Positions 24,417 to 32,606 of a stretch of 64,000 nt of DNA are shown here, one piece after another. Location of the stretch: contig NZ_JAERRG010000023.1 of the NCBI RefSeq assembly GCF_016741935.1, positions 1-64,000 on the forward strand, in the 5' to 3' direction. The translations under genes were made by a program, and so were the position numbers. Origin of the DNA: Streptomyces endocoffeicus. Its GTDB lineage: Bacteria > Actinomycetota > Actinomycetes > Streptomycetales > Streptomycetaceae. Each line of letters begins with the position of its first letter. The first letter of the stretch is position 1. The notes under the pieces are model-generated. The model worked only from the letters and a program-made list of their open reading frames with translations, was not told the DNA's origin and did not search any database.

Positions 24417-24439
24417 GGGAGGGCGCCGTTCGCCCTCCC
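24417..24439 (+). terminator. Leader hairpin before the 789-residue enzyme gene
   Basis: GGGAGGGCG (24417-24425) and CGCCCTCCC (24431-24439) form a perfect 9-bp stem with a 5-nt loop, 60 bp upstream of the ATG at 24499. It could act as an attenuator or stabilise the 5' end of the mRNA. Confidence 0.45.
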
Positions 24440-24498
24440 CCTCACGGCGCGTCCAGCACACGCCTGCTTCGCCGAGATTCACCTCACGAGGAGGAAAC

Positions 24499-26868
24499 AT
24501 GGACAGACGCCACTTCCTGGCCGTCAGCGGCCTGAGCTCGATCACCGCGATAGGACTCACGGCCGCCCCCGCTCAGACGGTGTACGCCGCCACCGGCAAG
24601 CCGCCGCGCGCGGAGCGGATCACCGCGGGCTTTCTGTCGGTAGGGCTCACCGGCTCCGGCCGGGTGAGCAGCCTGGTGGACCGGCGCAGCGGCACCGACC
24701 ACCTGGCGGCGGGCCGATCGGTACCGCTGGTCAGTGTGGTGGCCGACGGCCGGCAGGAGGTCCCCGCCGAGGTGAAGGTCTCGCCGCGGGACCGCCGCGT
24801 CCTGGTGTTCACCGGCGAGAAGGTGACGGTCGAGGTCAAGGTCGTCGACTTCCCCACCCACGCCACGCTCGAGGTGGTCGGTCTGACCGCCGCTCCCGGT
24901 GTCGATGTGCAGACCTTGCTGTGGGGACCGCTGCCGACGAAGCTCGACAGGACGATCGGTGAGACCGCCGGTGTGGTCGCCGGCGACGACTTCGTCGTGG
25001 GGGTCCGCCCGCTCAACGACAAGACCGTCGGCGGCTGGCCGAACGAGCATCTGGCCTACGGGTTCGGCCCGGATCTCGTCTGGAATCCGTACGGCCTGCA
25101 GACCGGCGAGAAGGACGAGTGGCTGGCGAGCAACGTCGCGGCGAAAACGACCTGGGGCAGCGTGCTGCGCGCCACCACCTACGACTACAGCAAGGTGCGG
25201 ACCCGGCAGCGCACCAACGGGTACGAGATCCCGCTGGGGCCGCTGCCCGCGCCCGAGGGGCGGATCGTCGGGTCGAAGATCGCTCTGTTCGGCAGCGCCC
25301 CGGATCTCGCCCTCACCGTGCTGAGCCACATCGCCACCCAGCACGGACAGGCGTACCCGACCCTCGACGGCCAGTGGCAGAAGGCGGCGCAGCGCACGTC
25401 GCAGTCCCACTTCTGGGTGCACGACCTCAACACGGGCAATGTCACGGCCGCGAGCCGGTTCGCGGCGCAGGCCGGGGTCAGGAACATCTACGCCATCTCC
25501 GGTGACGGGCCCTGGGCCTCGCACGGGCACTACCAGTTCAACAGCGCGTTCGGCGGTTCCGACACCGCGGCGGCTCAGCTGGTGGCCGCGGCGACGAAGG
25601 AGAAGACAGAGGTCGGCGTGCACACGCTGTCCGTCTTCATCGACGCGCACGACCCGTATGTGAAGGCCCCGGCGGATCCGCGCCTCGCCGTGGGCGGCAG
25701 CGTCAGGCTCACCCGTCCGCTCGGCGCCTCGGACACCACGCTGTACGCGGACGGCGACCGCCCGCTCGGCTCCGGCGTCGACGGTCAGCGGCTGCGGATC
25801 GGCGACGAGATCCTCACGTACGGCTCCGTCACGAAGGTGAGCGACAGTGAGTGGCAGGTCAACGGCCTGGGGCGGGCTCAGTGGGGATCGACCGCACTGG
25901 CCTGTCCGGCCGGCACCACCGTCGCCCGGCTCATCCAGAACGGCTACGGCGGCGCGCTCGGCAGTCTGCCGATCACCGACGAGATAGCGACCCGGCTGGC
26001 CACGGCGTACAACGACACCGGTATACGGGCCACGTCGTACGACGGTCTGGAGTCGGCGGGCTACAACGGCTGGGGCGGCTACGGTTTCGCGCGCCTGGTC
26101 AACGGCGTCTACCGGCAGCTCGACTCCAAGGAGTTCGTCACGGAGTGCAGCAACCTCGCGTCCAACACCTGGGACGCCCAGTCCCGCGCCAGTTGGGGCG
26201 AGATCGGCAGGACGGACTACGCGCAGCTGCTGCGCAGCAACACCTTCTACCGCGCCAACTATCTGCCCGGGATGATGGGACAGCAGGGGTTCTCCGGCAA
26301 CGACAGCCTGCAGAAGATCGAAGTCACCATGGCGCGCGCCGCGTCTCTGAACGCGGGCGTCAACTTCGAGACCAGCGTGGGAAGTCTGGCCTCGGGGTCG
26401 AACACGGCCGCGCTGCTGGAAGCGGTCAGGGTGTGGGAGGCCGCGCGGGGGGCCGGTGCGTTCAGCGCCGACCAGAAGAAGCTGCTGGGCGACCCGGACT
26501 CGTACTGGCACCTGAGCGAGGTGACACCGGGTCAGGAGTGGTCGCTGCAGCGGACGGACTCCTCGGGGAAGGCGACCGGCGAGCCCCAGCCGGTCAAGGC
26601 CCCGAAGCCGGGCTTCACCACGCCGCGGCCGCCCGACGCCCGGGTCGGCACGCTGTACGCGTTCAAGGTCACGTCGAGCACGCCGCGCACGGTGCGCTAC
26701 GAGATCACGTCCGGCGGCCTCCCCGCCGGACTGACGCTCAACAAGGACACCGGCGGCATCACGGGCGTGCCCACCCGGAAGGGCACCAGCAAGTTCACGA
26801 TCACCGCCCGCAACAGTGGCGGAGTCGAAGACGCGCGTATCACCTACCGGGTGACGACGGCGTCGTGA
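24499..26868 (+). CDS. Tat-exported probable glycoside hydrolase of unrecognised family, with C-terminal Ig-like domain
   Basis: A 789-residue protein with a Tat signal ('RRHFLAVSG', cleavage probably near residue 31 after 'VYA'). Residues about 40-270 are beta-rich like the mutarotase-like N-domains of glycosidases ('LLWGPLPTKLDRTIGE', 'VVGVRPLN'). About 290-690 looks like an alpha/beta barrel with 'SHFWVHDLN', 'ATSYDGLESAGYNGWGG' and 'FVTECSN', giving candidate catalytic Asp and Glu. Residues about 700-789 form a putative-Ig (He_PIG) domain: 'RYEITSGGLPAGLTLN..TGGITGVP'. ATG 24499 has SD GAGGAGGA. It is divergent from the sugar importer and converges on the GH20 gene. I do not recognise the enzyme family; the barrel and catalytic residues are inference. 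Confidence 0.75.
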   Translation: MDRRHFLAVSGLSSITAIGLTAAPAQTVYAATGKPPRAERITAGFLSVGLTGSGRVSSLVDRRSGTDHLAAGRSVPLVSVVADGRQEVPAEVKVSPRDRRVLVFTGEKVTVEVKVVDFPTHATLEVVGLTAAPGVDVQTLLWGPLPTKLDRTIGETAGVVAGDDFVVGVRPLNDKTVGGWPNEHLAYGFGPDLVWNPYGLQTGEKDEWLASNVAAKTTWGSVLRATTYDYSKVRTRQRTNGYEIPLGPLPAPEGRIVGSKIALFGSAPDLALTVLSHIATQHGQAYPTLDGQWQKAAQRTSQSHFWVHDLNTGNVTAASRFAAQAGVRNIYAISGDGPWASHGHYQFNSAFGGSDTAAAQLVAAATKEKTEVGVHTLSVFIDAHDPYVKAPADPRLAVGGSVRLTRPLGASDTTLYADGDRPLGSGVDGQRLRIGDEILTYGSVTKVSDSEWQVNGLGRAQWGSTALACPAGTTVARLIQNGYGGALGSLPITDEIATRLATAYNDTGIRATSYDGLESAGYNGWGGYGFARLVNGVYRQLDSKEFVTECSNLASNTWDAQSRASWGEIGRTDYAQLLRSNTFYRANYLPGMMGQQGFSGNDSLQKIEVTMARAASLNAGVNFETSVGSLASGSNTAALLEAVRVWEAARGAGAFSADQKKLLGDPDSYWHLSEVTPGQEWSLQRTDSSGKATGEPQPVKAPKPGFTTPRPPDARVGTLYAFKVTSSTPRTVRYEITSGGLPAGLTLNKDTGGITGVPTRKGTSKFTITARNSGGVEDARITYRVTTAS

Positions 26869-26915
26869 ACGAGCGCTCGGCGGCGCGTCGCTCGCGATGA
26901 CCCGCCGGGGAGCCG

Positions 26916-26951
26916 AAAGGCCGCCCTCCCGATGTCGGGAGGGCGGCCTTT
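26916..26951. terminator. Strong bidirectional terminator
   Basis: A 17-bp perfect stem starting AAAGGCCGCCCTCCCGA (26916-26932) with a 2-nt loop and its complement 26935-26951, ending in TTT on the plus strand. It lies between the convergent 789-residue enzyme and GH20 genes. Confidence 0.88.
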
Positions 26952-27050
26952 CACATGGCCGAGAGGGTCAACTCACCTACCCCCATGGTGGCCGGCCGGC
27001 CGGCGATCTCGTCGAACTCCTTGGGCCGGGCGCCGACGGTCTTGTCTGTG

Positions 27051-29417
27051 TCAGTGCTGTCTCCGACCAGTGGCGGGCGCGGCGTCCGGGCTCGTGGCCC
27101 GGACCTCGAACCGCCAGAGCGAGTAGCCGAACGAGGAGGTGCGCTTGATCCCCTGGATCCGCACGAATCGGGCTGTCACCGGCGCGAAGGTGACCTCGTC
27201 CACGCGCGCGCCGGTCGGGCGGCCCCTGGTCTCGGCCGCGGTCCGCCAGTTCTCCGCATCGTCGGAGACCTGGATCTCGTAGTCCTGCGCGGAGGCCCGC
27301 TCCCAGTCGAGCAGTACGCGCCGCACGGGCTGCGAGCGGCCCAGGTCCACCTGGATCCACTCGTCGTCGCGGTAGGCACTGGCCCACCGGGTCTTCGCGT
27401 CCCCGTCAGTGGCGTTCTCCGGTGCCAGGCTCGCCGCCTCGGACGACGAGGCCGTGGTGGGCCGGTGCAGAGCGAGGTCGGGTGCGTCGAAGACGCGCAT
27501 CCTCCACAACGCGTACCCGTCCTGCTTGCGGCCCGCCTCGGTGCCGACGAGTCGTACATGCCGAGCCGTGACCGGATCGAAGGTGAGAGTGTCCGCCCCG
27601 GCGGACTCACGGCCCGTTCGGCGGGCGACCGTGGTCCAGGTCGTGCCGTTCTCCGACACCTGGATCTCGTAGTCGCGCCCGTACGCGGGGGCCCAGTCCA
27701 GATCGACCTTGGTGACGGTCTCCGGCCGGCCCAGGTCCACGCGGAGCCAGGCGTCGTCCCCGGGACCGCTCCGCCATTGGGTGGTGCCCACCCCGTCGAA
27801 CGCGGCACCGGCCGGGCCCGCCGACGCGGTCGCCGTTCTGCCCATGCTCAGCTCGCTGTTCGCGGGGGCGGCGAGCGTCGTGGCGACCTTCGTCAGTCCC
27901 GTACCCACACCGAGCCGGCGCACGGTGGCGAGGAAGGAGTCGTACGGCACGCCCGCGTCGGCACCGCCCCACATCTTCTGGGCCAGCACCCCGAACGTGG
28001 GCTCGACAAGGCCGTGCACATCCAGTTCGCCGTAGGTGGCTTGGGTCAGGTCGTTCCAGACCGCGGACATGGCGCCGAGCAGGTGCGGGTCGCCTGGCGA
28101 GACGCTCTGCCCGTCGGGGAAGACGTTGGGTTTCCAGTGGTCGTAGAGGTACTTACCGTCCAGTCCGCGCCCGTGGTAGTAGTTCGCGAACGGGACGATG
28201 TAGAGCAGTGCGTCGTTGGTGTTGATGAAGGAGTAACCGTCCCGCTTCGCGGCCTGTGGCCCGTACCACCCGTTGTTCCAGCTGTTGAGGGTGACGTCGC
28301 GGTCGTAACCGTCGGTGTCCGCCGCCATCACGGACAGGCTGCCCCAGGCCCGTGGGTGCTTCCCGAGTGCGCGGAGGTGGGCCGCCATCTCGTTGAAGTA
28401 GGTCTTGTAGCGGGGTTTGTCGACCGTGTACTCGTCGGCGCCGAAGTGCACGTCCGGACCGCGGAACCAGGGCACGAACTCGTCGAACACCGACTTCATG
28501 AACGTGGTGGTCTCCGGCTTCGACAGGTCCAGGTGGTCGGAGTCGCCGTTGTTGAGCCCCAGTGACGGCCGGAACCGGACGAACGCCAGCGAGTGGGCGG
28601 GAGCGTCGATCTCGGGGATGATCGTGACCCCGTTGGCGGCGGCGGTGTCCTCGAAGGAGTCCCAGTCGCGCCGGTCGTAGGCGCCGTCCTTCGAGGCGAG
28701 ACCGGCCAGTTCGGGGTTGTCGCTCTTGAGGCGGAAGCCGGCCTGGACATCGCTCCAGGACTTGTCGCCCTTGAACCCGTTGTCGTTGAGGTGCAGTTGG
28801 AGCTCGTTGAGCTTGAACCAGCCCATGAGGTGCAGGTAGTCCCGGATGAAGTCCGCGGTGAAGAAGCGCCGGCCGACATCCAGCATGAAGCCGCGCACCT
28901 GGTAGTCCGGCCAGTCCACGGCGGTGCCCACGGGGACCGAGTCACGTCCGTCGTCGAGCAGCAGAATCTGCAGGAGGGTACGGGTGCCGTAGTAGACGCC
29001 CGTCACGGTCCGCGCGGTGATCCGAATGTTCCGGTCGGTGACCGTGAGAACGTACCCCTCCTCCGCGAACCGGGCGCCTCCCCCGGCCCCGTGCAGCTTG
29101 GGGTCGAGGGACAGCACGATGTCGCCGTCCCTCGGGTGCCGGGCCGACACCTTCAGGCGCCGCCCCGCCACTTGCTCGATCTCTTCCGGGAGCGCCGAGG
29201 TCCGCCGGCGGACGGCGCCGCCTCGGTCCGCGCCGAGCACGATGCGGCTGGTGCGCCGCAGCTCGAAGGAGCCGGTACCGCCCTGCCACCTCTGCAGGGC
29301 GGGGACCACGGTGGGCTTTTCGTTGACGCCGGCAGCCTCAGGACCCGCCTTGGCCGGAACGACGGTGAGGGCGAGCACGGAGACGAATAAGGAGACGAGT
29401 ACGGTGAGCAGGCGCAT
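27051..29417 (-). CDS. Secreted GH20 beta-N-acetylhexosaminidase with two F5/8-type C domains
   Basis: A 788-residue protein with a Sec signal peptide (residues 1-about 24). It has a GH20b beta-sandwich domain and a GH20 barrel with the catalytic pair Asp328-Glu329 in 'VHFGADEYTV'. Supporting motifs are 'VRGFMLDVGRRFF', 'HLNDNG' and 'IPEIDAPAHS'. Two discoidin/F5-8C (CBM32-like) modules follow at about 515-650 and 655-780, each with 'DYEIQVS' and an 'RFVRI/RHVRL' end. It would release terminal GlcNAc or GalNAc, or a disaccharide unit, from extracellular glycans by substrate-assisted retention. With the SIS/ROK/PfkB/aldolase operon it could supply amino sugar. ATG 29417 is chosen because it begins the signal peptide. 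Confidence 0.92.
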   Translation of the reverse strand: MRLLTVLVSLFVSVLALTVVPAKAGPEAAGVNEKPTVVPALQRWQGGTGSFELRRTSRIVLGADRGGAVRRRTSALPEEIEQVAGRRLKVSARHPRDGDIVLSLDPKLHGAGGGARFAEEGYVLTVTDRNIRITARTVTGVYYGTRTLLQILLLDDGRDSVPVGTAVDWPDYQVRGFMLDVGRRFFTADFIRDYLHLMGWFKLNELQLHLNDNGFKGDKSWSDVQAGFRLKSDNPELAGLASKDGAYDRRDWDSFEDTAAANGVTIIPEIDAPAHSLAFVRFRPSLGLNNGDSDHLDLSKPETTTFMKSVFDEFVPWFRGPDVHFGADEYTVDKPRYKTYFNEMAAHLRALGKHPRAWGSLSVMAADTDGYDRDVTLNSWNNGWYGPQAAKRDGYSFINTNDALLYIVPFANYYHGRGLDGKYLYDHWKPNVFPDGQSVSPGDPHLLGAMSAVWNDLTQATYGELDVHGLVEPTFGVLAQKMWGGADAGVPYDSFLATVRRLGVGTGLTKVATTLAAPANSELSMGRTATASAGPAGAAFDGVGTTQWRSGPGDDAWLRVDLGRPETVTKVDLDWAPAYGRDYEIQVSENGTTWTTVARRTGRESAGADTLTFDPVTARHVRLVGTEAGRKQDGYALWRMRVFDAPDLALHRPTTASSSEAASLAPENATDGDAKTRWASAYRDDEWIQVDLGRSQPVRRVLLDWERASAQDYEIQVSDDAENWRTAAETRGRPTGARVDEVTFAPVTARFVRIQGIKRTSSFGYSLWRFEVRATSPDAAPATGRRQH

Positions 29418-29513
29418 GACATGTCTCGGGTGCTGACATCGCACAGCGGGCTCCAAGCGTTCTCGATGTCACGGACATCAACCAGCCCGAGCCCGGGCGG
29501 ACCCGGCAAACGC

Positions 29514-29537
29514 CGGGGCCCCGCGGCGGCGGCCCCG
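29514..29537 (-). terminator. Hairpin downstream of the 790-residue gene
   Basis: CGGGGCC (29514-29520) pairs with GGCCCCG (29531-29537) across a 10-nt G+C-rich loop, within a dense G+C block 85-110 bp past the stop of the leftward gene at 29623. It may terminate that gene before the GH20 promoter. Confidence 0.5.
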
Positions 29538-29549
29538 AAGCTTCGGACG

Positions 29550-29564
29550 ATTGATATGAACAAT
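29550..29564. promoter_or_regulatory. Candidate operator ATTG-ATATGAA-CAAT
   Basis: A 15-bp element with 4-bp inverted arms around ATATGAA, about 135 bp upstream of the GH20 start. It has the same core and spacing as the site before the dehydratase gene (13699-13713), so both could be bound by one regulator. Confidence 0.4.
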
Positions 29565-29622
29565 TCCAGGACGCCGGTCGCCATGGCCGTCGTCCCGATG
29601 CCTGAAGTCGGATGCAGCCGGA

Positions 29623-31995
29623 TCAGGCCTGACGTGCGACCTTGCCATCTCTCGTGACCCTCACGGTGACCACCCCGCCGGCCGGTACTTCGACTCGCGG
29701 CCAACCGAGGAACGCGGTGTATCCAAGGGGGCGGGCCGATTGGCGGGCCGTTTCCGCCAGCACCGACACCCGTGCCGCGTAGGCCGTGTCGTTCGTCAAG
29801 CGGACTACGGCGGCATGACGGCTCTCGCGGACATATTCAGCCTCGACGTGGTCAAAGGGAAAGAGGACTCCTTCCCCAGGCCGGACGTAGATTCCGGGAA
29901 GTTCGAGTGCCATCAGGATGCCGTTGGTCTCGGTCCAGGAGTTTCTCGTCCTGATGAAATTGCCGACGGCCCCCTTGCCCTCGGCATCGCTGGGCTGAAT
30001 CCGCTCCATGCTCGAACCGATTAGGTAGTCGGTTGTTATATGTCCCGGCATGTTGACGGCCTCGGCGTGGGCATGCTGGATATCCCTGATGAGTTCAGCG
30101 TACCTCTTGTTCCCAGTCGCTCGATATAGCTTGAGCAGGTGGTCCGCGGAGGACGTACAGACGCCGGGTGCAGCATGCTTGTTTTGGCTGCTTGCCCAAA
30201 CGGCGCCGGCCATCCTTCCATTCAGTCGCGCGATATCGCTGGCTGCCGGAAATAGAGGATCGTACGCAAGCGTCCAGGACGAGCACAGTGCGGCTTGGAC
30301 TTTCGCGCGATTCAGCCAACCCCTCTTCCCTGTGTACTGATGCAGCGCCATGAATGACTCCAGGAGACCAAATGCCGATTCGGAATCCGCATCCTGTGAA
30401 ATATCCGCGCACGCCCCGCTGGTGAATCCACGGGACTCAATGTCGCGCTCATAGTAGAATTCGGCCGCTTCCTCGGCTACGGCCAACCAGTCCGGATGCT
30501 GGAAGTATTCAGCTGCCAGGGCAAGCCCGGCCGGAACGATGGCACCGGCCGTCGAGTTATAGACGGCGATTTCGCCTGTTTCGGGCACGATGTACTGACC
30601 GAATTCTCCGTGCTTTCGCCAGGTCCGGGTGAAGGCCGTGGCCAGGCCGCCCGCGGCCAATTCCCAGGATTCCTTGATCGCATCGCCATGCCCTTGTGCC
30701 TTCAGGAGCATCAAATGCTTGATCAGCCAGAAGAGTACGTCTCCGTTCTTGCGCACCATCGCCTGTACCGCCGGAAATTGGGGGTGAGTCTTCTCCGAGC
30801 GGATCGTGCCATCTTCGCTGATGAAACCGTAGAAGAATCCGCTTCGCCCCTTCATTCGGGAACAGATGAAGTCAAGCTCCTCGGACACCCTGCGGCGTTC
30901 CGTCGCGTCATTCAGGGCCAACATGGGATAGGTGTTGATCATGCCACTGACCCAACCCAATTGAAAGTGTTTAGAATTTTCCGGCAGATAGTATCTGCCG
31001 GCCTTGGTTTCGGTAAAATTGCCCCGGCAGATGTCGGTGCCAAGCTCCGCCAGCTTACTCATCGGCAGCAGGTTGCGGGGCATGGTGGGGCCAGTAAGCG
31101 ACTTTCGCACATCCATGAATTTTTGCAGGACTGCCGGAATTCCGTCAGCATCGAAGGTGAAGACCTGGAAGCGAATTGACACCGCGTCACCGGGAGTCCA
31201 GTTCGACGCCCTGTCCTCGCTCGGCCGAAAGTCGCCGAAACCGGCCACCTGCTGGCGCACAACGGGCGCCGAAATGCGGAATTCACAGCTTTCCCTGCTC
31301 GCGCTCTCTTCAACCGAGAGTCCGCTATTGCCCAGTCGGGTTCCTTGCTCCGTGAGGACGATCCAGCCCTTCCTGAACTTGGGCGAGAAGAAGCTCATAG
31401 CCGGGGCAGCAGTACCGCAGGTTTCCAGCTCGATCCGCGAAGGCATCGCGACATCAGAGGCCAGTCGCGGGTTATTCGATATCGTCAGCGGTACCCCAGG
31501 ATTGTAGTACATGTCGGCCGGATAGTCCGGATTGTATCCATTGCCGATGGCGCGATAGCGATTACCGTTGTAAACTATTCCGGGAATCATCACGTAGTTC
31601 GCGGTCTCCCAGTCATTGAATGGGAAATCGACAGAGATCGCGGTTTGTTCCGCTTCCCCCTTCTCCAGAGTGCAGGTCAGGGCGACCTCCCATCCATCAC
31701 CATCGGGCACCCGCCGAGTCTTCTGCTCCAGCTGCCACTGCCGCGGCCCGTCGGTCAGCGTGGCGCCCTTAAATTCTTGGGATTGGCGCAGCGTCGTGCC
31801 CTCATATTTCTGAATCGACACCCGGAGGGAGCCATGCAACTCTCGCAAAGAACGGCTCAATTCGGCAGCCTGGCCACCCGCTCCGGCAACTCCTGCGTCG
31901 AGTGATTGGGCCCGGGAGATCGTCGGTTCGAGAGTGATCTTCGCGCCGACTCCGGCGGCCGCCAGCAGGGAAAGGTAGCGTCTCCTGTCAAGCAT
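29623..31995 (-). CDS. Tat-exported protein, probably (alpha/alpha)-barrel carbohydrate-active enzyme
   Basis: A 790-residue product with a Tat signal ('DRRRYLSLLAAAG', cleavage near residue 30). The first about 270 residues look beta-rich; the rest is helical with aromatic-rich repeats such as 'LLKLYRATGNKRYAELI' and 'ALHQYTGKRGWLNRA', the pattern of six-hairpin glycosidases and lyases. I cannot assign a family or catalytic residues. Codon use has a visibly lower G+C third position than neighbours, with many A/T-ending codons, suggesting horizontal acquisition. Its 5' side abuts a 600-bp stretch with an IS5 relic. It may act on the same glycan as GH20, but this is a guess from position. Confidence 0.7.
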   Translation of the reverse strand: MLDRRRYLSLLAAAGVGAKITLEPTISRAQSLDAGVAGAGGQAAELSRSLRELHGSLRVSIQKYEGTTLRQSQEFKGATLTDGPRQWQLEQKTRRVPDGDGWEVALTCTLEKGEAEQTAISVDFPFNDWETANYVMIPGIVYNGNRYRAIGNGYNPDYPADMYYNPGVPLTISNNPRLASDVAMPSRIELETCGTAAPAMSFFSPKFRKGWIVLTEQGTRLGNSGLSVEESASRESCEFRISAPVVRQQVAGFGDFRPSEDRASNWTPGDAVSIRFQVFTFDADGIPAVLQKFMDVRKSLTGPTMPRNLLPMSKLAELGTDICRGNFTETKAGRYYLPENSKHFQLGWVSGMINTYPMLALNDATERRRVSEELDFICSRMKGRSGFFYGFISEDGTIRSEKTHPQFPAVQAMVRKNGDVLFWLIKHLMLLKAQGHGDAIKESWELAAGGLATAFTRTWRKHGEFGQYIVPETGEIAVYNSTAGAIVPAGLALAAEYFQHPDWLAVAEEAAEFYYERDIESRGFTSGACADISQDADSESAFGLLESFMALHQYTGKRGWLNRAKVQAALCSSWTLAYDPLFPAASDIARLNGRMAGAVWASSQNKHAAPGVCTSSADHLLKLYRATGNKRYAELIRDIQHAHAEAVNMPGHITTDYLIGSSMERIQPSDAEGKGAVGNFIRTRNSWTETNGILMALELPGIYVRPGEGVLFPFDHVEAEYVRESRHAAVVRLTNDTAYAARVSVLAETARQSARPLGYTAFLGWPRVEVPAGGVVTVRVTRDGKVARQA

Positions 31996-32350
31996 TCTGC
32001 AACTGTCCTCGCGTGTGTGTGCCTGCGGTGGGAGCCTGGATCAGGGCCTGCGCCATACCACGGTCTGCGAGAGGCGCAAGGATAGATCTGATGCATCCCC
32101 CTTATTGACGGGCAAGAGTCTGGGCGCGCGCAGCGCAGGGCGTCAAGACTTTAGACCAGATTCATGCTCATTGGTCGAGGAGATAAGTGTGTAACATTTG
32201 CCTGCCCGTAGCGTTCGCGCTGGCCAGGCCTGCCGCCCCTGTTGGGCGGTGCCGCGGGCCTCACCCAGGCCGCCCTGTGCGACGCACGGCCTGACCGCAG
32301 CGCGGGAGCACGGCATGGCGGCAGCTGCGGGATGGGACTGAGCCGGCGTC

Positions 32351-32590
32351 TGGCCCCGCTTGTACATCGTCGACCGTCACGGAACTCCGCTCGCCATCAC
32401 GCTCACGGGTGCCAACCGCCACGACGTCACCCAGCTCCGGCCACTCCTGGACGCTATCCCGCCGATTCGGGGTATGCGGGGACGCCCCCGCCGCGAACCC
32501 CGGCACCTGTACTCCGACCGGGGCTACGACTTCGACAAGTACCGCTGCTTGCTGTGGAAACGCGGCATCAAGCCCTGGAAGCGGACCTCC
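32351..32590 (+). mobile_element. IS5-family transposase remnant
   Basis: About 75 codons match the DDE region of IS5-type transposases: 'YIVDRHGTPLAITLTGANRHD', here seen as 'VDRHGTPLAITLTGANRHD', then 'LLDAIPPIRGMRGRPRR' and 'YSDRGYDFDKYRCLLWKRGI'. The N-terminal part is missing (an in-frame TGA lies just upstream) and the C-terminal catalytic Glu region is lost, where the sequence runs into the 3' end of the M20 fusion gene. It marks a rearrangement boundary beside the low-G+C gene. The upstream stretch 31996-32350 holds no gene I can support. Confidence 0.8.
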
Positions 32591-32606
32591 ACACAACTGC
32601 CCCCGG

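Larger units (their letters stand above)
23994..24498. promoter_or_regulatory. Divergent control region of the importer and the 789-residue enzyme
   Basis: No gene supported in these 505 bp. It contains three neighbouring palindromes (24131-24178, separate entry). An A+T-rich stretch at about 24200-24270 has a GATGAAACAC element resembling the TGAAACA motif of the other sugar promoters. A hairpin at 24417-24439 lies in the leader of the rightward gene. Arrangement suggests common induction of uptake and extracellular hydrolysis. Confidence 0.55.

Noticed and set aside
24484..26511. A 675-codon open frame antisense to the Tat-exported 789-residue gene
   Set aside because: Shadow of a strongly supported gene with signal peptide and SD; composition is low-complexity.
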